Source of the DNA: 2-12-FULL-35-15 sp040389865 | Lineage (GTDB): Bacteria; Bacteroidota; Bacteroidia; 2-12-FULL-35-15 | Length of the DNA stretch: 64,000 nt | Direction: 5' to 3' | Assembly (NCBI GenBank): GCA_040389865.1 | Contig: JAZJZM010000009.1 | Coordinates: 310,001-374,000, forward strand | Shown here: positions 29,101 to 37,500 of the stretch, piece by piece | Layout of the letters: each line of letters starts with the position of its first letter | Position numbering within the stretch: the stretch's first letter is position 1 | Program-made: the position numbers and the translations under genes | The notes under the pieces: model-generated | The model's input: the letters and a program-made list of their open reading frames with translations, nothing else | What the model was told of the DNA's origin: nothing | The model's database searches: none

Positions 29101-30725
29101 GTGCCGGGCACACTGCTGGTTAATCCAATGGAGGAAACATTTCCAGCACATAAATTTTGAGAGGTAGGTGAGGCTGTAGCTATAGGATTATTATTTACAG
29201 AAACAACTATACTTGCACAAGAAGTAGGCCCACAAACGCCTTGAGCGTTCACAAAATAAGGAGTTGTTGATGATGGCGAAACAGAAATAGAACTCCCCGT
29301 TCCTACAAAAGTTCCACCGCAACTTCCCGAATACCAATTCCATGTACCACCTGTGCCCAAGGAACCTCCAACTACGGTTAAAGTTGTAGCCCCACCACAA
29401 GTAGGGTTAACACTTGCGGTTGCCCCAACCGGAGCAGTGGAAGGAGTATTTACAGTAACAGAAACGGAAGCACATGCGGTATTATTACAAGCACCTTCTC
29501 CCCTCACGTAGTAAGTAGTACTTGAACCCGGTGATACACTAATTGAAGCACCTGTACCTACAAGGCTTCCCGGGCAACCTCCTGTATACCATCTCCATGA
29601 AGCTCCGGTTCCAAGTGAACCACCGTTTTGAGTTAAGGTGGTGGCTCCCCCGCAAATCGGGTTTGGACTTGCTGAAGCAGATGAAGGAGCTGTAGATGGA
29701 CTATTAATAGTAAGAGTAACTGAAACGCAAGGTGTAGCATTGCAAGTACCTACAGCTCTAACAAAATAGGTTGTTGTGGATCCGGGCGCAACACTAATAG
29801 AGGAACCCGTTCCAACTAAAGCCCCACCACAAGCCCCATCATACCAGTACCAATTTGCACCTGTACCTAGCCCTCCACCATTTACAGTTAAAGTGGAAGC
29901 ACCTCCACAATTAGGATTCGGACTTGCTGAAGCAGATGAAGGGGCTGAAGATAAAGTATTCACACCAACATTAATAGAGGCACATCCTGTTGTATTGCAA
30001 GTTCCCGAAGCAAAAACAAAATAATTTGTACTAGATCCGGGAGCCACATTAATGGAATTGCCACTTCCAATATAGGTTCCACCACAGCTTCCCGAATACC
30101 AATACCAGGCAGCACCTGTTCCAAGCGAACCACCATTTCTTGTCAATGTTGTGGTACCACCACAAGTTGGGTTCGGGCTTGCTGTAATAGATGAGGGAGG
30201 AGTAGAAGCAACGCATGTAGGAGCATAGGTGAAGCTAATAGTTGCATAGGCAACACATGTAATACCATCCGGACTAAGCTGCAAGGTATTGGTACCACCA
30301 TAATTGTAACCCGGCAATGCACCATTCAAGCACATTGTCATAGGCCAACAGTTACCGCACCAGCAGTCTCCGGGAGGATATCCACACCCTATATTAACAC
30401 CGTTTATATAGGTACACATGGAGGAGTAGCCACAATTTGCCTGGTAAACTGTTACACAAGTTTGAGTGATCACATTTCCGGCAGGTATCGGGTCACCAAA
30501 ATTCCGCATACCATTGTTCCAATTTCCACTACCCGAATAGGGAGGAATACATGAATACTGTGTACCGCAAAGCGTACACCAACCTGATGACCAATAAACA
30601 GTTGTAGATGTTGATTGTGAATTTCCTGTAGTGGGAGACAAAAAAATAAACCCAAAGAACATACATAGAAGTACGCTCTTCATTGCTTTTAAAACAAATT
30701 TTATAGGGTAAATATTTATACTCAT
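14136..30725 (-). CDS. Giant secreted PKD-like repeat protein with T9SS type B tail (5529 aa)
   Basis: One uninterrupted 16.6-kb frame. The first ATG is at 30725; an in-frame ATG at 30683 (MKSVLLCMFFGFIFLSPTTG) gives a more typical signal peptide and may be the real start. A cysteine-rich head follows (SSGWCTLCGTQYSC, CWCGNCWPMTMC, LPGYNYGGTN), then four Ig-like repeats, then 38 PKD-like repeats of ~89 residues in arrays of 11, 12, 7, 5, 2 and 1. Single two-part blocks (D-ASFTY-S-TYC.../FCQ-G-NPFPVF...NTGEI-L) separate the first five arrays and four tandem blocks precede the last repeat. The tail is a SprB-type repeat (ANCYDTAGSVLGLVM), a PKD domain (TPLTVNLTNES...YLWDFG) and a CHU_C type B sorting domain (NVFTPNDDNVNDVF...FNRWGQKVFEW). 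Export by T9SS and an extended stalk-like surface adhesin of roughly half a megadalton are inferred. It has no partner gene directly upstream. Confidence 0.93.
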   Translation of the reverse strand: MSINIYPIKFVLKAMKSVLLCMFFGFIFLSPTTGNSQSTSTTVYWSSGWCTLCGTQYSCIPPYSGSGNWNNGMRNFGDPIPAGNVITQTCVTVYQANCGYSSMCTYINGVNIGCGYPPGDCWCGNCWPMTMCLNGALPGYNYGGTNTLQLSPDGITCVAYATISFTYAPTCVASTPPSSITASPNPTCGGTTTLTRNGGSLGTGAAWYWYSGSCGGTYIGSGNSINVAPGSSTNYFVFASGTCNTTGCASINVGVNTLSSAPSSASASPNPNCGGASTLTVNGGGLGTGANWYWYDGACGGALVGTGSSISVAPGSTTTYFVRAVGTCNATPCVSVTLTINSPSTAPSSASASPNPICGGATTLTQNGGSLGTGASWRWYTGGCPGSLVGTGASISVSPGSSTTYYVRGEGACNNTACASVSVTVNTPSTAPVGATASVNPTCGGATTLTVVGGSLGTGGTWNWYSGSCGGTFVGTGSSISVSPSSTTPYFVNAQGVCGPTSCASIVVSVNNNPIATASPTSQNLCAGNVSSIGLTSSVPGTTFNWTVVQSGVSGGAASSGSTIAQTLITTGPVAGTAVYTITPTANGCTGSPISVTINVKPNPTATATPSSQILCSGNSTSIALTSNVAGTTFAWTVTQSGASGASAGSGASIAQALSATGSTVGTVTYTVTPTASGCAGTPISVTITVKPIPVVIATPTSQTFCSGGVANIALSSAVVGTTYAWTVVQTGVSGASASSGNNILQTLNATGVVVGTAVYTITPTANGCSGAPINVTITVNPMPLVTATQAAQTICSGISTGISLTSNVAGVTFAWTVFQNNVTGATDGSGSSIAQVLTASGTTPGSVVYTITPTVGSCVGNPTTVTITVNPRPVATATPTTQTFCSGGTTFIALSSNMGATTYAWTVVQTGVSGAAAGSGATIVQTLINTGVVAGTAVYTVTPTTSGCAGTPITVTIIVNPVPIVIATPPSQILCSGDATAIALTSNVGGTTFSWTVTQTNVSGASAGSGPLIAQALTATGANSGTVVYTVTQTAGTCVGSPITINVSVNKKPVATASPVSKTICSGITSTITLSSSIPATTYSWTVSQSGASGAVAGSGSVIAQVLTATGTTAGTVTYTITPNNNGCIGNSITSTVTVNPRPVVIATPASQTVCSGGISGISLTSNVAGTTFAWTVVQTGVSGASAGTGSNIIQTLTSTGSVTGTAVYTITPSASGCAGTPITVTVTVSPIPVVTATPPVQTICSGGTNSIGFTSDVAGTTFAWTVAQTNVTGATAGTGASIAQTLIATATTAGTAVYSVTPTAAGCPGLPILVTVTVNPQPLAIACPSDVTICSGDATSIALTSDVTGTTFAWTMVQSLATGASAGSGSTIAQTLTATSTSPGTVTYTVTPSATGCSGTPIVVNVTVNPKPVVTATPAAQTICSGNLTFITLSSNVVGTTYSWTVSQTNLTGATASSGAAVINQSLTLTGPGAGSAVYTITPTADGCSGIPITVTITVNVNDDAAFTYPSSTYCKPGVNPTPTITGLAGGSFSSAPAGLSINAITGTVNLGASTVGTYTVSYTTNGPCPVTSSVNFTVSVLFAANFSYAGSPYCQYASNPSPTLGVGATAGRYTAVPAGLVFVNANTGQINLTLSTPGTYTVTNTIPVSGACAVATANSSVTINNSPTATATPSVQTICSGGSTSIALTSSMGATTYSWTVVQAGASGASAGAGATIAQTLTADGSKAGTAIYTITPNSGGCPGRPIKVIITVNPIPVAASCPASQTICSGETTSVALTADAVGTTFSWTVSPTGVTGASAASGTTIAQVLTATGTVAGSVTYTITPIVGGCSGTPILVFITVKPSPTTTATPTSETICSGTSNSIALTSNLPATTFVWTVTQTGTSGASVGGGSTIAQLLTATGVVAGTTVYSVIGTSGACPGLPTLVPITVNPKPVITATPASQTICSGLATSIALTSDVAGSTFSWTVAQSGVSGATANSGSTIAQTLTTTGVVAGTVTYTIIPSANGCPGNPINVIITVNPTPVVTATPAAQTFCSGGITGIAISSNVVGTTFAWTVVQTGVFGATAGFGTSITQLLTATGSLIGTAVYTITPTVGGCTGAPITVTITVNPIPVTTAIPSSQSICTGTASSISLTSNVAGATFSWTVLQNDVTGATSGTGNSIAQTLATSGFVPGNAVYTISTTANGCIGNQATVTVVVNPRPVSTATPATQTICSGGITSIQLNSNIGITFYSWTVVQTGVSGAAASSGASIAQTITATGPTTGTAVYTVTPSSTGCPGTPFTVTITVKPKPVVTATPSSQTICTGNSSSIALTSDVAGTTFGWTVNQSLATGGLASNGTLISQVLTTTSTSPGNVTYSVTPTSDGCVGLSIPVPILINPRPIVTATPASQTICSFAATSIVLTSDLSGTAYSWTVNQTGATGASAGSGSSIVQTLSATGSVQGTVVYTITPTVTGTGCSGTPLTVTIAVNPIPVATATPALQTICSGISTAIALTSDVAGATFSWTVNQTNVSGATTGSASSIAQVLTSIGTVVGTAIYTIIPNAAGCAGAPISVTETVNPIPVVTATPPAQTICSGIATSIALTSNVTLTTYAWTVVQTGVTGATPGSGSSIVQTLSNAGTVAGTAVYTITPTARGCAGTPITVTITVNPRPIATATPSAQTFCTGSTTSIALTSSVASSTFSWTRVQTGVTGATADSGLTIAQLLTTTGALTGTVVYTIKPSASGCTGNTINATITVNPMDKAGYTYSSSTYCLTGVDPTPNITGLPGGTFTSSPAGLIINSSTGTITLATSAVGTYNVVYTTNGNCPNTNTVAVSIFAGPIASFSYPGSPFCQYGTNTFPTFAPGASAGTFSAFPSGLLFVNVNTGEINFQTSTPGSYTITNTIVASGGCAAVTATSPVVIGPAPIATATPVTKTICSGSATSNVLTSSMPSTTYTWTVVQTGVIGASNGITDIIGQTLLTTGTVPGTAVYSVVPTSGVCVGKPTIVTVTVNPIPIATAIPSTQTICSGFVSSVALTSTVAGTTYAWTVVQTGLTGATAGAGSTIAQALTVTGTSPGTAVYTITPTANGCTGSPISVTLTVNPIPLAIVGPSAQTICSGETTAIALTSDVPGATFTWTVSQSGASGAFDGNGFSINQLLTSTFNTSPGTVTYSVTSSAAGCTGAPVEAIITVNPLPVMTATTLSDKICSGSATSIALSSNITGTTFSRTVIQNGVSGASAGIGQNIVQNLSTTGFVEGTAVYNITPTVTATGCIGLPVSVTITVTPAPVVTASPSSQTVCSGDSTSIALSSNVVGTSFMWTVTQNSVSGAVSDSGSAINQTLFATGATNGTAVYVITPGAEGGCPGFPISVPVTVRPRPTATATPSAQTICSGGSISAFLSSNVAGTSYTWTVNQIGAAGATPGGGSSIAQTLIATGSTIGTVIYTITPTKLGCAGDPITVSIKINPTPTVTASPSPDTICTGTTTSLALSGTVAGTNFSWTSVQTDLTGATPGSGITIAQTLINTSFVYAMGRAIYTITPIASGCQGTPVKDTVYVRPKDKTSFAYTSGTFCQSGPSETPVITGLPGGYFYATPVGLVIDSVTGTVNFIASALGTYTVSYTTRGPCPNTGYMNMTVALTFSAVINYIGSPFCQYENNPFPVFGDGASAGSFSAAPAGLVFVSTNTGEINLPLSAPGSYTITNNIPPSGTCLGAVATDTVTITPAPVATATPSAQTVCSGSKTSIALSSTIPGTTYTWNVIQLGVSGTSDGVFDSISQVLTTSGIISGSAVYTVTPTSADGCVGLPIEVTITVDPCPIATAIPSTQVICSGDPTLIGLSSNIAGTTFTWTVVQTNVTGAAPSTGSVIAQTLFATDSVAGDATYTITPWLNGCAGIPMPVTIVVQPVPIAIATPADQTICSGITTSMALTSFVPGTTFTWTASQLAVSGASDGAGNTITQTLSATTNLPGTVTYVITPIAAGGCPALPTTVTIVVNPRPVLTATPATQVICSGNASEVALNSTISTSIFFWTVIETGVTGGFPDTAATISQTLTNAGNEQATAVYTVTPLDTASGCIGSPTTVTLIVNPTPVVTATPLAQTICSGISTAISLSSNVNGTTFSWTVAQTGVTGAVAGSGATIAQTIFNAGPAIGTAVYTILPMNDFNGCNGNTSTVTITVNPMDDPEFSYPLPSYCHSGPDPMAIVAGLPGGTFSSSTGLIFLDPLTGKIDISASPLGLHTVKYTTNGACPDTSLVDITITAPPGAGFSYADSSVCQFGVNPFPIFDTLAIGGVFSASPVGLVFVDSLTGEINLLTSTPGTYTITNTTDTSGGCAVDSAKTNINIRSLIATATPSSQTICSGDTTSIVLTGSLPGTTFAWEIAGIGVVGAFADEDSIIAQVLTAIDSIAGTLIYTITPTAGGCVGLPIFDTVSVNPIPAITATALSQTLCSGDSTSIALSSNVAGTTFSWTVVQTGVTGASAGTDSIITQTLTTTGSVPGTAIYTISYYANGCTGAPIMDTIIVNPKDDATYNYTSSTYCTSGINPTPVITGLPGGLFTSTPVGLSIYDQTGAIDLANSILGTYTVVYTTNGNCVNTYAVTITITDTTPSANFNYPDTAFCKNAVNPLPIYPPGSFAGVFTASPAGLAFANVNTGEINLSLSAPGTYTITNTIPVSGSCLAAYGSTTISIITDNASFTYPSSTFCQSGSNPTPTITGLPGGVFSASPAGLALDSLTGTIDLVASTLGAYTLSYATNGPCPNIGYIILTVTDTTPATSFSYPNSPFCLNGSNPFPVYDTGSSAGVFSATPAGIVFVSVNTGEINLTLSTPGTYTIVNTIPASGTCLASSSITSITINVDDASFSYSSATYCQLGADPTPLITGLPGGYFYSVPVGLTIDSLTGTITLPSSALGVYTVSYTTVGSCSATSAITMTITNTSPTANFSYPASPYCQNGNDPLPVFGPGSSAGVFSATPSGLVFVHVNTGEIDLSASLPGTYVVTNHIPVSGACLAATATTSFTINSPDNASFTYSSATYCTSGSDQTPVISGVPGGVFSSSPAGLAIDPLTGTISLATSALGTYVVSYTTNSICQNTSYIIMTITDTTPNANFSYPGTPFCQYGNNPFPVYVAGASAGIFSATPAGLVFVHVNTGEIDLPASTPGTYTVTNTIPASGSCLSAVATSSVTITPAPVAVATTALQSICATGATPVSIALSSNITGSTYLWTVSQSELSGAAGGAGSTIDQTLTLTGVNSGTAVYSITPTGNGCVGIPTLITITINPFPNIGGLFIALTPANCYDTAGSVLGLVMAPGQKPFTFTWENALGDTVANSLDLNNVKPGSYTLTVNDTVGCSLVLGPYVIASTSSVTAAFTADPTVGQTPLTVNLTNESIDATHYLWDFGSMDTSTMVDPTYIIIPTGQFQICLIAYNAFNCTDTACSIINVDKTNVFIVPNVFTPNDDNVNDVFAVQGVGLESLDAQIFNRWGQKVFEWHTINGDWDGRMASGVPAPSGTYYYIIKAKGKDGKEYFEKGSFSLIRESK
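14925..29200 (-). repeat. Coding tandem-repeat array of the 5529-residue giant
   Basis: About 14 kb of tandem coding repeats: 38 units of ~267 bp (PKD-like) interspersed with eight units of ~480 bp (two-part blocks). The order from the N-terminus is 11 PKD, block, 12 PKD, block, 7 PKD, block, 5 PKD, block, 2 PKD, four blocks, 1 PKD. Units are divergent but recognisable by CSG...TFAWTV...AVYTITP...GC and by FCQ...NTGEI. Edges are approximate. Confidence 0.8.
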
Positions 30726-31072
30726 TTTTTTGGCATTCGTAGGTAAAAAACAAGTGCTTAAATATGACGATTTTTTTTGTATTTACATCTGTTTTATTAA
30801 AAAAAACCTTAAGTCCCAAACTTTTATACGTTATATCAATTAAAATTGTTTGCTTTTAATGGATTTTTTTAATTTATTTTTATTGAGCCGGATTATTCGA
30901 TAAAAATAGCCGGATTAATCAAAAAAAGAGCTGAACAAGAAAAATCTTCGTATTCAACATTAAAAAGAAGGAGAAAAGCAAAAAAAGTCAAAATAAAATT
31001 GATGATTTTATCTTTATATTTTGGGAACTGGGAAAGTAATACCATTACTTAATATAAATTCATCCAAATATT

Positions 31073-31187
31073 ACCACATAGAACCATAGGGAAAAAGGTA
31101 TTATAGAAAATTTATTTTTTCTCATAGGCTATGTTAAAGCTGAGCCTATGAATTTCATAGTATTTTAAAACTATGTCTCTATGTGGT
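31073..31187. repeat. MITE-like inverted-repeat element
   Basis: Terminal arms ACCACATAGAACCATAG (31073-31089) and CTATGTCTCTATGTGGT (31171-31187) are inverted repeats matching at 15 of 17 positions. A second nested perfect inverted repeat, CATAGGCT (31123-31130) / AGCCTATG (31143-31150), lies inside. There is no coding capacity, consistent with a miniature non-autonomous element or a folded-RNA repeat of the type scattered in Bacteroidota. Confidence 0.6.
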
Positions 31188-31393
31188 TAAAACTTAACAC
31201 CATAAGTTTTTCCTGCGAACTAAAACATATTAAGTATTGATATAAAGTCCCAACCAAATTATAAATTGATATCCATTGTAAAATTTCCAGTTAGTGATAT
31301 GGTTGCAGATTCCCTCAATGAATTATATTGTGGCGGGAGAATTGAAGGGACTTGATGAAAAAAATATTTTTTTTTTAGTGGGTGTCAAAACAA

Positions 31394-31448
31394 CAAGTCG
31401 AAGGGCTCGAAATGGCCATTTGTGAAGCCATTTCAAGTCGAGGGACTC
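31394..31448. repeat. Palindromic hairpin 3' of the 4644-residue giant gene
   Basis: GAAATGGC (31409-31416) pairs perfectly with GCCATTTC (31427-31434), and the flanks AAGTCGAAGGGCTC / AAGTCGAGGGACTC extend the stem imperfectly. The CGAAATGGCCA core resembles the palindromes near 8284-8352 and 46091-46147, and like them it lies about 75 bases or less beyond the stop of a giant gene. Confidence 0.6.
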
Positions 31449-31522
31449 AGCACAGACTCATGAGATAGGTCCTGGAAAGGCGAAAAGCTGTTCTGAATAA
31501 AATTTAAACAAGCTATTAATTT

Positions 31523-34500
31523 TTATTTGCCTTCACGAATAAGTGAAAAGGAGCCTTTCTCTGAATATTCTTTGCCATCTTTTCCTTTTGCGTTAATTAT
31601 GTAATAATACGTTCCGCTGGTAGCTTCCAGTCCACTGGCAGTACGACCATCCCAACCACCACTGGTTGTATGCCATTCAGCTTCTTTTTGTCCCCAGCGA
31701 TTAAATATTTCTGCGTCCAACGATTTTAAACCAATTCCCTGCACTGTGAATACATCATTAATATTATCACCATTTGGGGTAAATATATTTGGAATAATAA
31801 ACACTGAGTTTTGATCCACCTCAATTGCAGAACAAGATGTATCTGCACAGGCAAAAGCATTATAGGCAATCAAACAAACCTGAAATTGCCCTGCCGGTAC
31901 AATTACGTAGGTTGGATCTACCTGTGTAGATGTATCGCTTATTCCAAACTGCCATAAATAATTAGTTGCATTTACACTGCTATTGGTAAAGTTTACTGTT
32001 AAAGGGGTTTGCCCTGTTGTAGGATTTGCAGTGAAGGCTGAAATCACAGTTGAAGTTGATGTAACAGTAAACGGACCTAAATTCACTGAACAACCATAAA
32101 CATCCGACAAACTTAAAGAGTACGTTCCCGGCATTGCATTATTAAGATCCTGACTTCCTATAGCTACAGTATCACCAGCTGTATTTGTCCAGGTATAGGT
32201 AAACGGATTTTGTCCGGGAGGGACTATCAATCCAAGAATTGAACCAGCCGTATCATAACAATTGGCTGGAGTAATTACCATACCAAACATACCTGCAAGA
32301 GGTAATGGATTAATTGTAATCGGAACTATCAGCGGAGTTCCAGAACAACCATTGGCATCAGATGTAATGTTATAAGTAGCGGTACCTATATTTGACCCCG
32401 TAATTATTAATGTTTGAGCTATGGTAGCAACTGAATCTGCAGTGGCTCCCGATACACCAGCCTGGTTCACCGTCCAGTTATAAGTTGTATTTGTTTCTGA
32501 ACTTGTTAAAACAATGGCTGTGGTTTGTCCCGAACAAATAGTTTGAGAAGATGGCGTTGCAGTAATAACAGGAGACGAGCTAATAATAACTGTACTCGTT
32601 GAAATAGAAGCAAGACATGTTCCACTGACTGGAATTGTATTAATAACGGTATATGTTCCCGCTGAACAGGCAGCCAGATCAATTTCACCCGTATTAACAT
32701 GCGCAAATACTAAACCTGCTGGTATAGCCGAAAATATACCTGCACTTGCCCCTGAAGCAAAAACAGGGAAAGGATTATTTCCATTTTGGCAGAATGGAGA
32801 ACCTGTATAACTAAAATTTGATGTTGGTGTAGTATCCGTAATTGTCATGGTTATGCACTCTGTGAATGGACAAGCTCCATTGGTGGAATAACAAAGATTA
32901 TAAACACCTAATGCACTTGTTGCCAAATTGATTGCACCAGTTGTTGGATTGATCGATAATCCTACCGGGGTGGATGAAAAAGTCCCGCCTGCCAAACCTG
33001 TAATTGTTGGCGTTGGGTTAGTACCTGAGTTACAATACGTTGCTGAAGTATAGGTAAAGGATGCATCATCAGAAGAAGTAATAGTAACCATACTTGTTGA
33101 ACTTGCAGCAAGGCAACTGCCACTTGTAGGAATAGTGTTGGTAACTGTATAAACACCCGGTAAGCTAATTGAAAGGTTTATTTCTCCGGTGTTCAGATTT
33201 ACAAAAGCTAATCCTGCCGGAGTGGATGAAAATATACCTGCACTTGCACCCGGACCAAATGTTGGAGAAGGGTTGTATCCATTTTGGCAAAATGGAGAAG
33301 CAGGATAACTGAAACTCACCGAAGGGGTAGTATCTGAAATCGTCATTGTTATTGAACTTGTATTCTGGCAAACACCATTTGTGGTATAAGTAAGCGTATA
33401 CACACCCAAGGAGCTTGTAGATAAACTAATTGAACCCGTTATTGAATCAAGAACCAAACCTGCGGGGCTTGACGTGAAAGTACCACCCGATAAGCCTGTA
33501 ATAGAAGGTGTAGGATTGGTTCCTGAGCGACAATACGTTGAAGAAGTATAAACAAAAGACGCATCATCCGCATTGCTTATAACAACTGTAGTTGTGGAAG
33601 TTGAAGCAAGACAAGAACCACTAACAGGAATTGTATTCGTTACTGTATAGGTACCCGGTGTACTTAATAATAGATCGATCTGTCCGGTATTCAAATGCAC
33701 GAATGTTAAGCCTGAAGGAGAAGCGGAAAAGATTCCGGCACTTGCACCTAAGCCGTATACAGGGAACGGATCGCTTCCATTCTGACAGAATGGAGAACCC
33801 GAATAACTAAAGTTGGTAGAAGGCGTTGTATCCGTAATTACCATGGTTATTGAACTTGAATCCGGACAAGGACCATTGGTTGAATAAGTAAGCGTATACA
33901 CGCCTAAAGAACATGAGTCTAAATCGATTATTCCGGTTGATGCATTAATAATTAAGCCTGCAGGAGTTGCTGAAAAAGTACCACCAGCTAAACCTGTAAT
34001 TGAAGGTATTGGGTCAATTCCTGACCTGCAATAAGTGGCTGAAGTATATATGAAAGATGCGTCATCCGACATGCTTATTGTTACAGTACTTGTTGCAACT
34101 GCAGCCAGACAAGTACCACTTACAGGAATTGTATTGGTGACAGTATAAGTACCAGGATTGCTACCTGCCAGATCAATTTCGCCCGTATTAACATGAATAA
34201 ATACCAAACCTGAAGGACTCGATGTAAATATACCAGCACTTGCTCCCGGACCATAAACAGGTGAAGGATTCGTTCCATTTTGACAATATGGACTTCCCGG
34301 ATAACTAAAATTAGCAGAAGGGCTGGTATTACCAATGGTCATTGTTATGGAACTTGAGTTTGGACATACTGTTCCATTTGTTGTATAAGTGAGGGTGTAT
34401 ACTCCAATAGTACTTGAAGCCAAATCAATTGTACCTGTTGCCGGATTAATTGTTAAACCCGAAGAAGGAATTGACGTGAATGTTCCTCCCGGTAAACCAG

Positions 34501-37500
34501 TAATAGAAGGTGTTGGGTTAGCACCCGACTGACAATAAGTGGCAGAAGTATACGTAAACGATGCATCATCAGAAGGATTTACAGTAACCGTAACATTAAT
34601 TGGGCTTCCTGAACATCCTATTGAATAAGGTGTGATGGTATAAACAGCAGTACCTGCATTGGTTCCGGTAGTACTTAATGTTTGAGAAATAATTGAATCC
34701 GTTCCGGCAGTTGCCCCTGAAACTCCCGATTGGTTAACTATCCAAGAAAAAGTAGTGCCTGGCGTATTACTTGTTAATACAATAGCTGTAGCGCTATCCG
34801 AGCATATTGTTTGGGAAGTTGGTGTTGCTATACCAATAGCAGCAGGGTTTACTGTAATTGTTACCATTATTGTATCGCCTGTACAAACGCCATTTGATGG
34901 TGTGATCGTATAAACAGCAGTTCCGGGTATTGATCCTGTTAATGTTAATGTTTGAGCGATCACAGAATCGCTACCTGCGGATGCTCCTGTAATACCCGTT
35001 TGTACTACTGTCCAGATGTATGTTGTGTTTGGCAACGAACTTGTTAATGCAATTGAGGTGGCAGTTCCTGAACAAATTGCCTGAGATAACGGAGTTGCAG
35101 TAGCTACAAGAGGAACAATAGTAATATTTATTGTTGAACTGTCCGCACCGCATCCACCATTAGGAGCAAGGTAATTAGTAATTGTATACGTTCCCACTGC
35201 ACTTAACGACAAATTGATTTCACCTGTTGATGAATCTGCAAATACCAAACCGGCAGGAGTAGCTGAAAACACACCAGCAATAGCAAGTGAATCAAAAATC
35301 GGTAATGGATTATTTCCATTCTGGCAATACGAAGAATCCTGATAAATGAACCCTGATCCAGGTGCTGCTGTAATTGCAACATATGTGATACTTGTGTCGG
35401 AACAAAGACCACTAGTTGTATATTTTACCGTATGTAATCCCAATGGACTAGCACTTAAATCAATTAATCCTGTTAAGGTATCCAATAAAACCAATCCTGT
35501 AACGGAAGAGAAAACTCCTCCCGGTAAGCCCGATACTATTGCAACAGGATCAATGCCTGATTGGCAGAACGATGGTGATGCGTACGAGAATGAGGAACTA
35601 TCCATTGTATTAACTGTAATAGTAACTGTGATCGTATTACCGGTACAACCACCACCAATAGAACTAATTGTATACACCGCAGTACCTGTAGTTGTTCCCG
35701 CCACAGCTAAAGTTTGGGCTATTGTGGCCCCCGATCCGGGAACAGCACCAGTAATTCCAGTTTGAACAACTGTCCAGGAGAATGATGTACCAAAAACATT
35801 ACTGGACAGGGCAATGCCAGTTGTGCTTCCCGTACAAATAATCTGTGATGCCGGAGTTGCTTTAATAACAGGTAATGGATTAACGGTTACAATAACTTCT
35901 ACCGGAATTCCTGCACAACCGGTCACCGTATCGGTAGGTACAACAGAATACAAAGCTGTACCGGGAATACTATCAGTGGCAGTTAATGTTTGAGTAATAT
36001 TTGAACCTGTATCGGCAGTTGCTCCGGTAACATTTGTTTGTACAACCGACCAGGCAAAAGTAGTACTGCTAACATTACTGTGTAGCACAACTGCGGTGGT
36101 ACCGCCCGAACAAATGATCTGAGCGGTGGGAGTAGCTGTTACAATTGGGTCAGGATTTACAGTTATTGAAACAGTCATTGGTTGTCCCGGACAATCACCC
36201 GGAGCATTTGGAGTAATTGTATACGTTATCACACCCGGAACGGTACCGGTTGCTGACAAAATTTGTGCAATTGTATCACCTCCACCGTCAGAACCTCCCG
36301 AAACACCAAGCTGACTTGCTGTCCAGGTAAAAGTAGTTCCCGCTACCGTGCTTGTTAAAACTATTGAAGAAGTATCCCCTGTACAAATTGTTTGACTGGA
36401 TGGTGTTGCCGTTATAACCGGAACCGGGTTGATGGTAACCGTTACTGTTAATGGAATACCAACACAACCATTTGCGGATAAAGTAATTGAGTAAACAGCT
36501 GTTCCTGACGAAGTTCCGGTTGCTGTTAATGTTTGAGCAATTATATCACCGCTGCCGGCTGTAGCTCCGGTAGCACCCGTTTGAGCAACTGTCCAGGCAA
36601 AAATAGTACCTATAATATTACTTGATAGCGCAATTGATGTTGTACCACCCGAACAAATTGCCTGAGTGGATGGAATTGCAGTTGCGATCGGACATGGGTC
36701 AACAATAATTGTTACTGTTATTGGAAGTCCTGTACAATTTCCAGCAGTTGGTATGATCGTATATATAACAGAACCTGATACAAGTGCCGTAGTTGATAAT
36801 GTTTGTATAATAGAGCTATTGGTACCAGCAGAAGCACCTGAAACACCCGACTGAACAACAGTCCAGGCATAAGTTGTACCTGGCATTGAACTGGTCAATA
36901 CAATTGATGTTGAGCTTCCCGAGCAGATAGTTTGTGCCGAAGGTGTTGCAGTTGCTGTTGGAGCACCATCAATAGTGATAGAATAGTTTGCAGTTGCACC
37001 GGCACATGTTCCACTTACAGGAATTGTATTGGTTATTAAGTATGTCCCTGGCGCACTCAGCATTAAATCAATTTCACCCGTATTAACATGCGCAAATACC
37101 AAGCCTGCAGGGGTTGCAGTATAGTAACCTGCACTTGCACCGGCACCATAGATCGGAGTTGGGTTAGTCCCATATTGACAGAATGGAGAACCTAAATAAC
37201 TAAAACTCGCAGAAGGTGTTATGTTTGTAATCGTTATATTTATAGAACTTGTATTCGGACAAAGCCCATTTGTAGTATAAGAAAGTGTGTACACACCTAA
37301 AGCACTTGCTGAGAGGTCAATAATACCTGTTGTTGGACTAACAACTAAGCTATTAGGAGGAGTTGTTGATAAAAAAGTTCCCCCGGGCAAACCTGTAATT
37401 GTTGGAATTGGATCCGCTCCTGAAGTACAAAATGTTGCTGATGGATAGGTAAAATCAGCGTCATCCAAAAGCCTGACTGTAACTGTAACATTAATTGGCG

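Larger units (their letters stand above)
30726..31522. other. 797-bp AT-rich intergenic region between the two largest genes
   Basis: No credible gene is visible in any frame. It holds a ~115-bp inverted-repeat element (31073-31187), a palindromic hairpin close to the 3' end of the 4644-residue gene (31394-31448) and long A/T tracts. The promoter of the 5529-residue gene should lie in the part nearest 30725, but I found no clean TAnnTTTG there. The gap implies that the two giants are transcribed separately. Confidence 0.6.
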
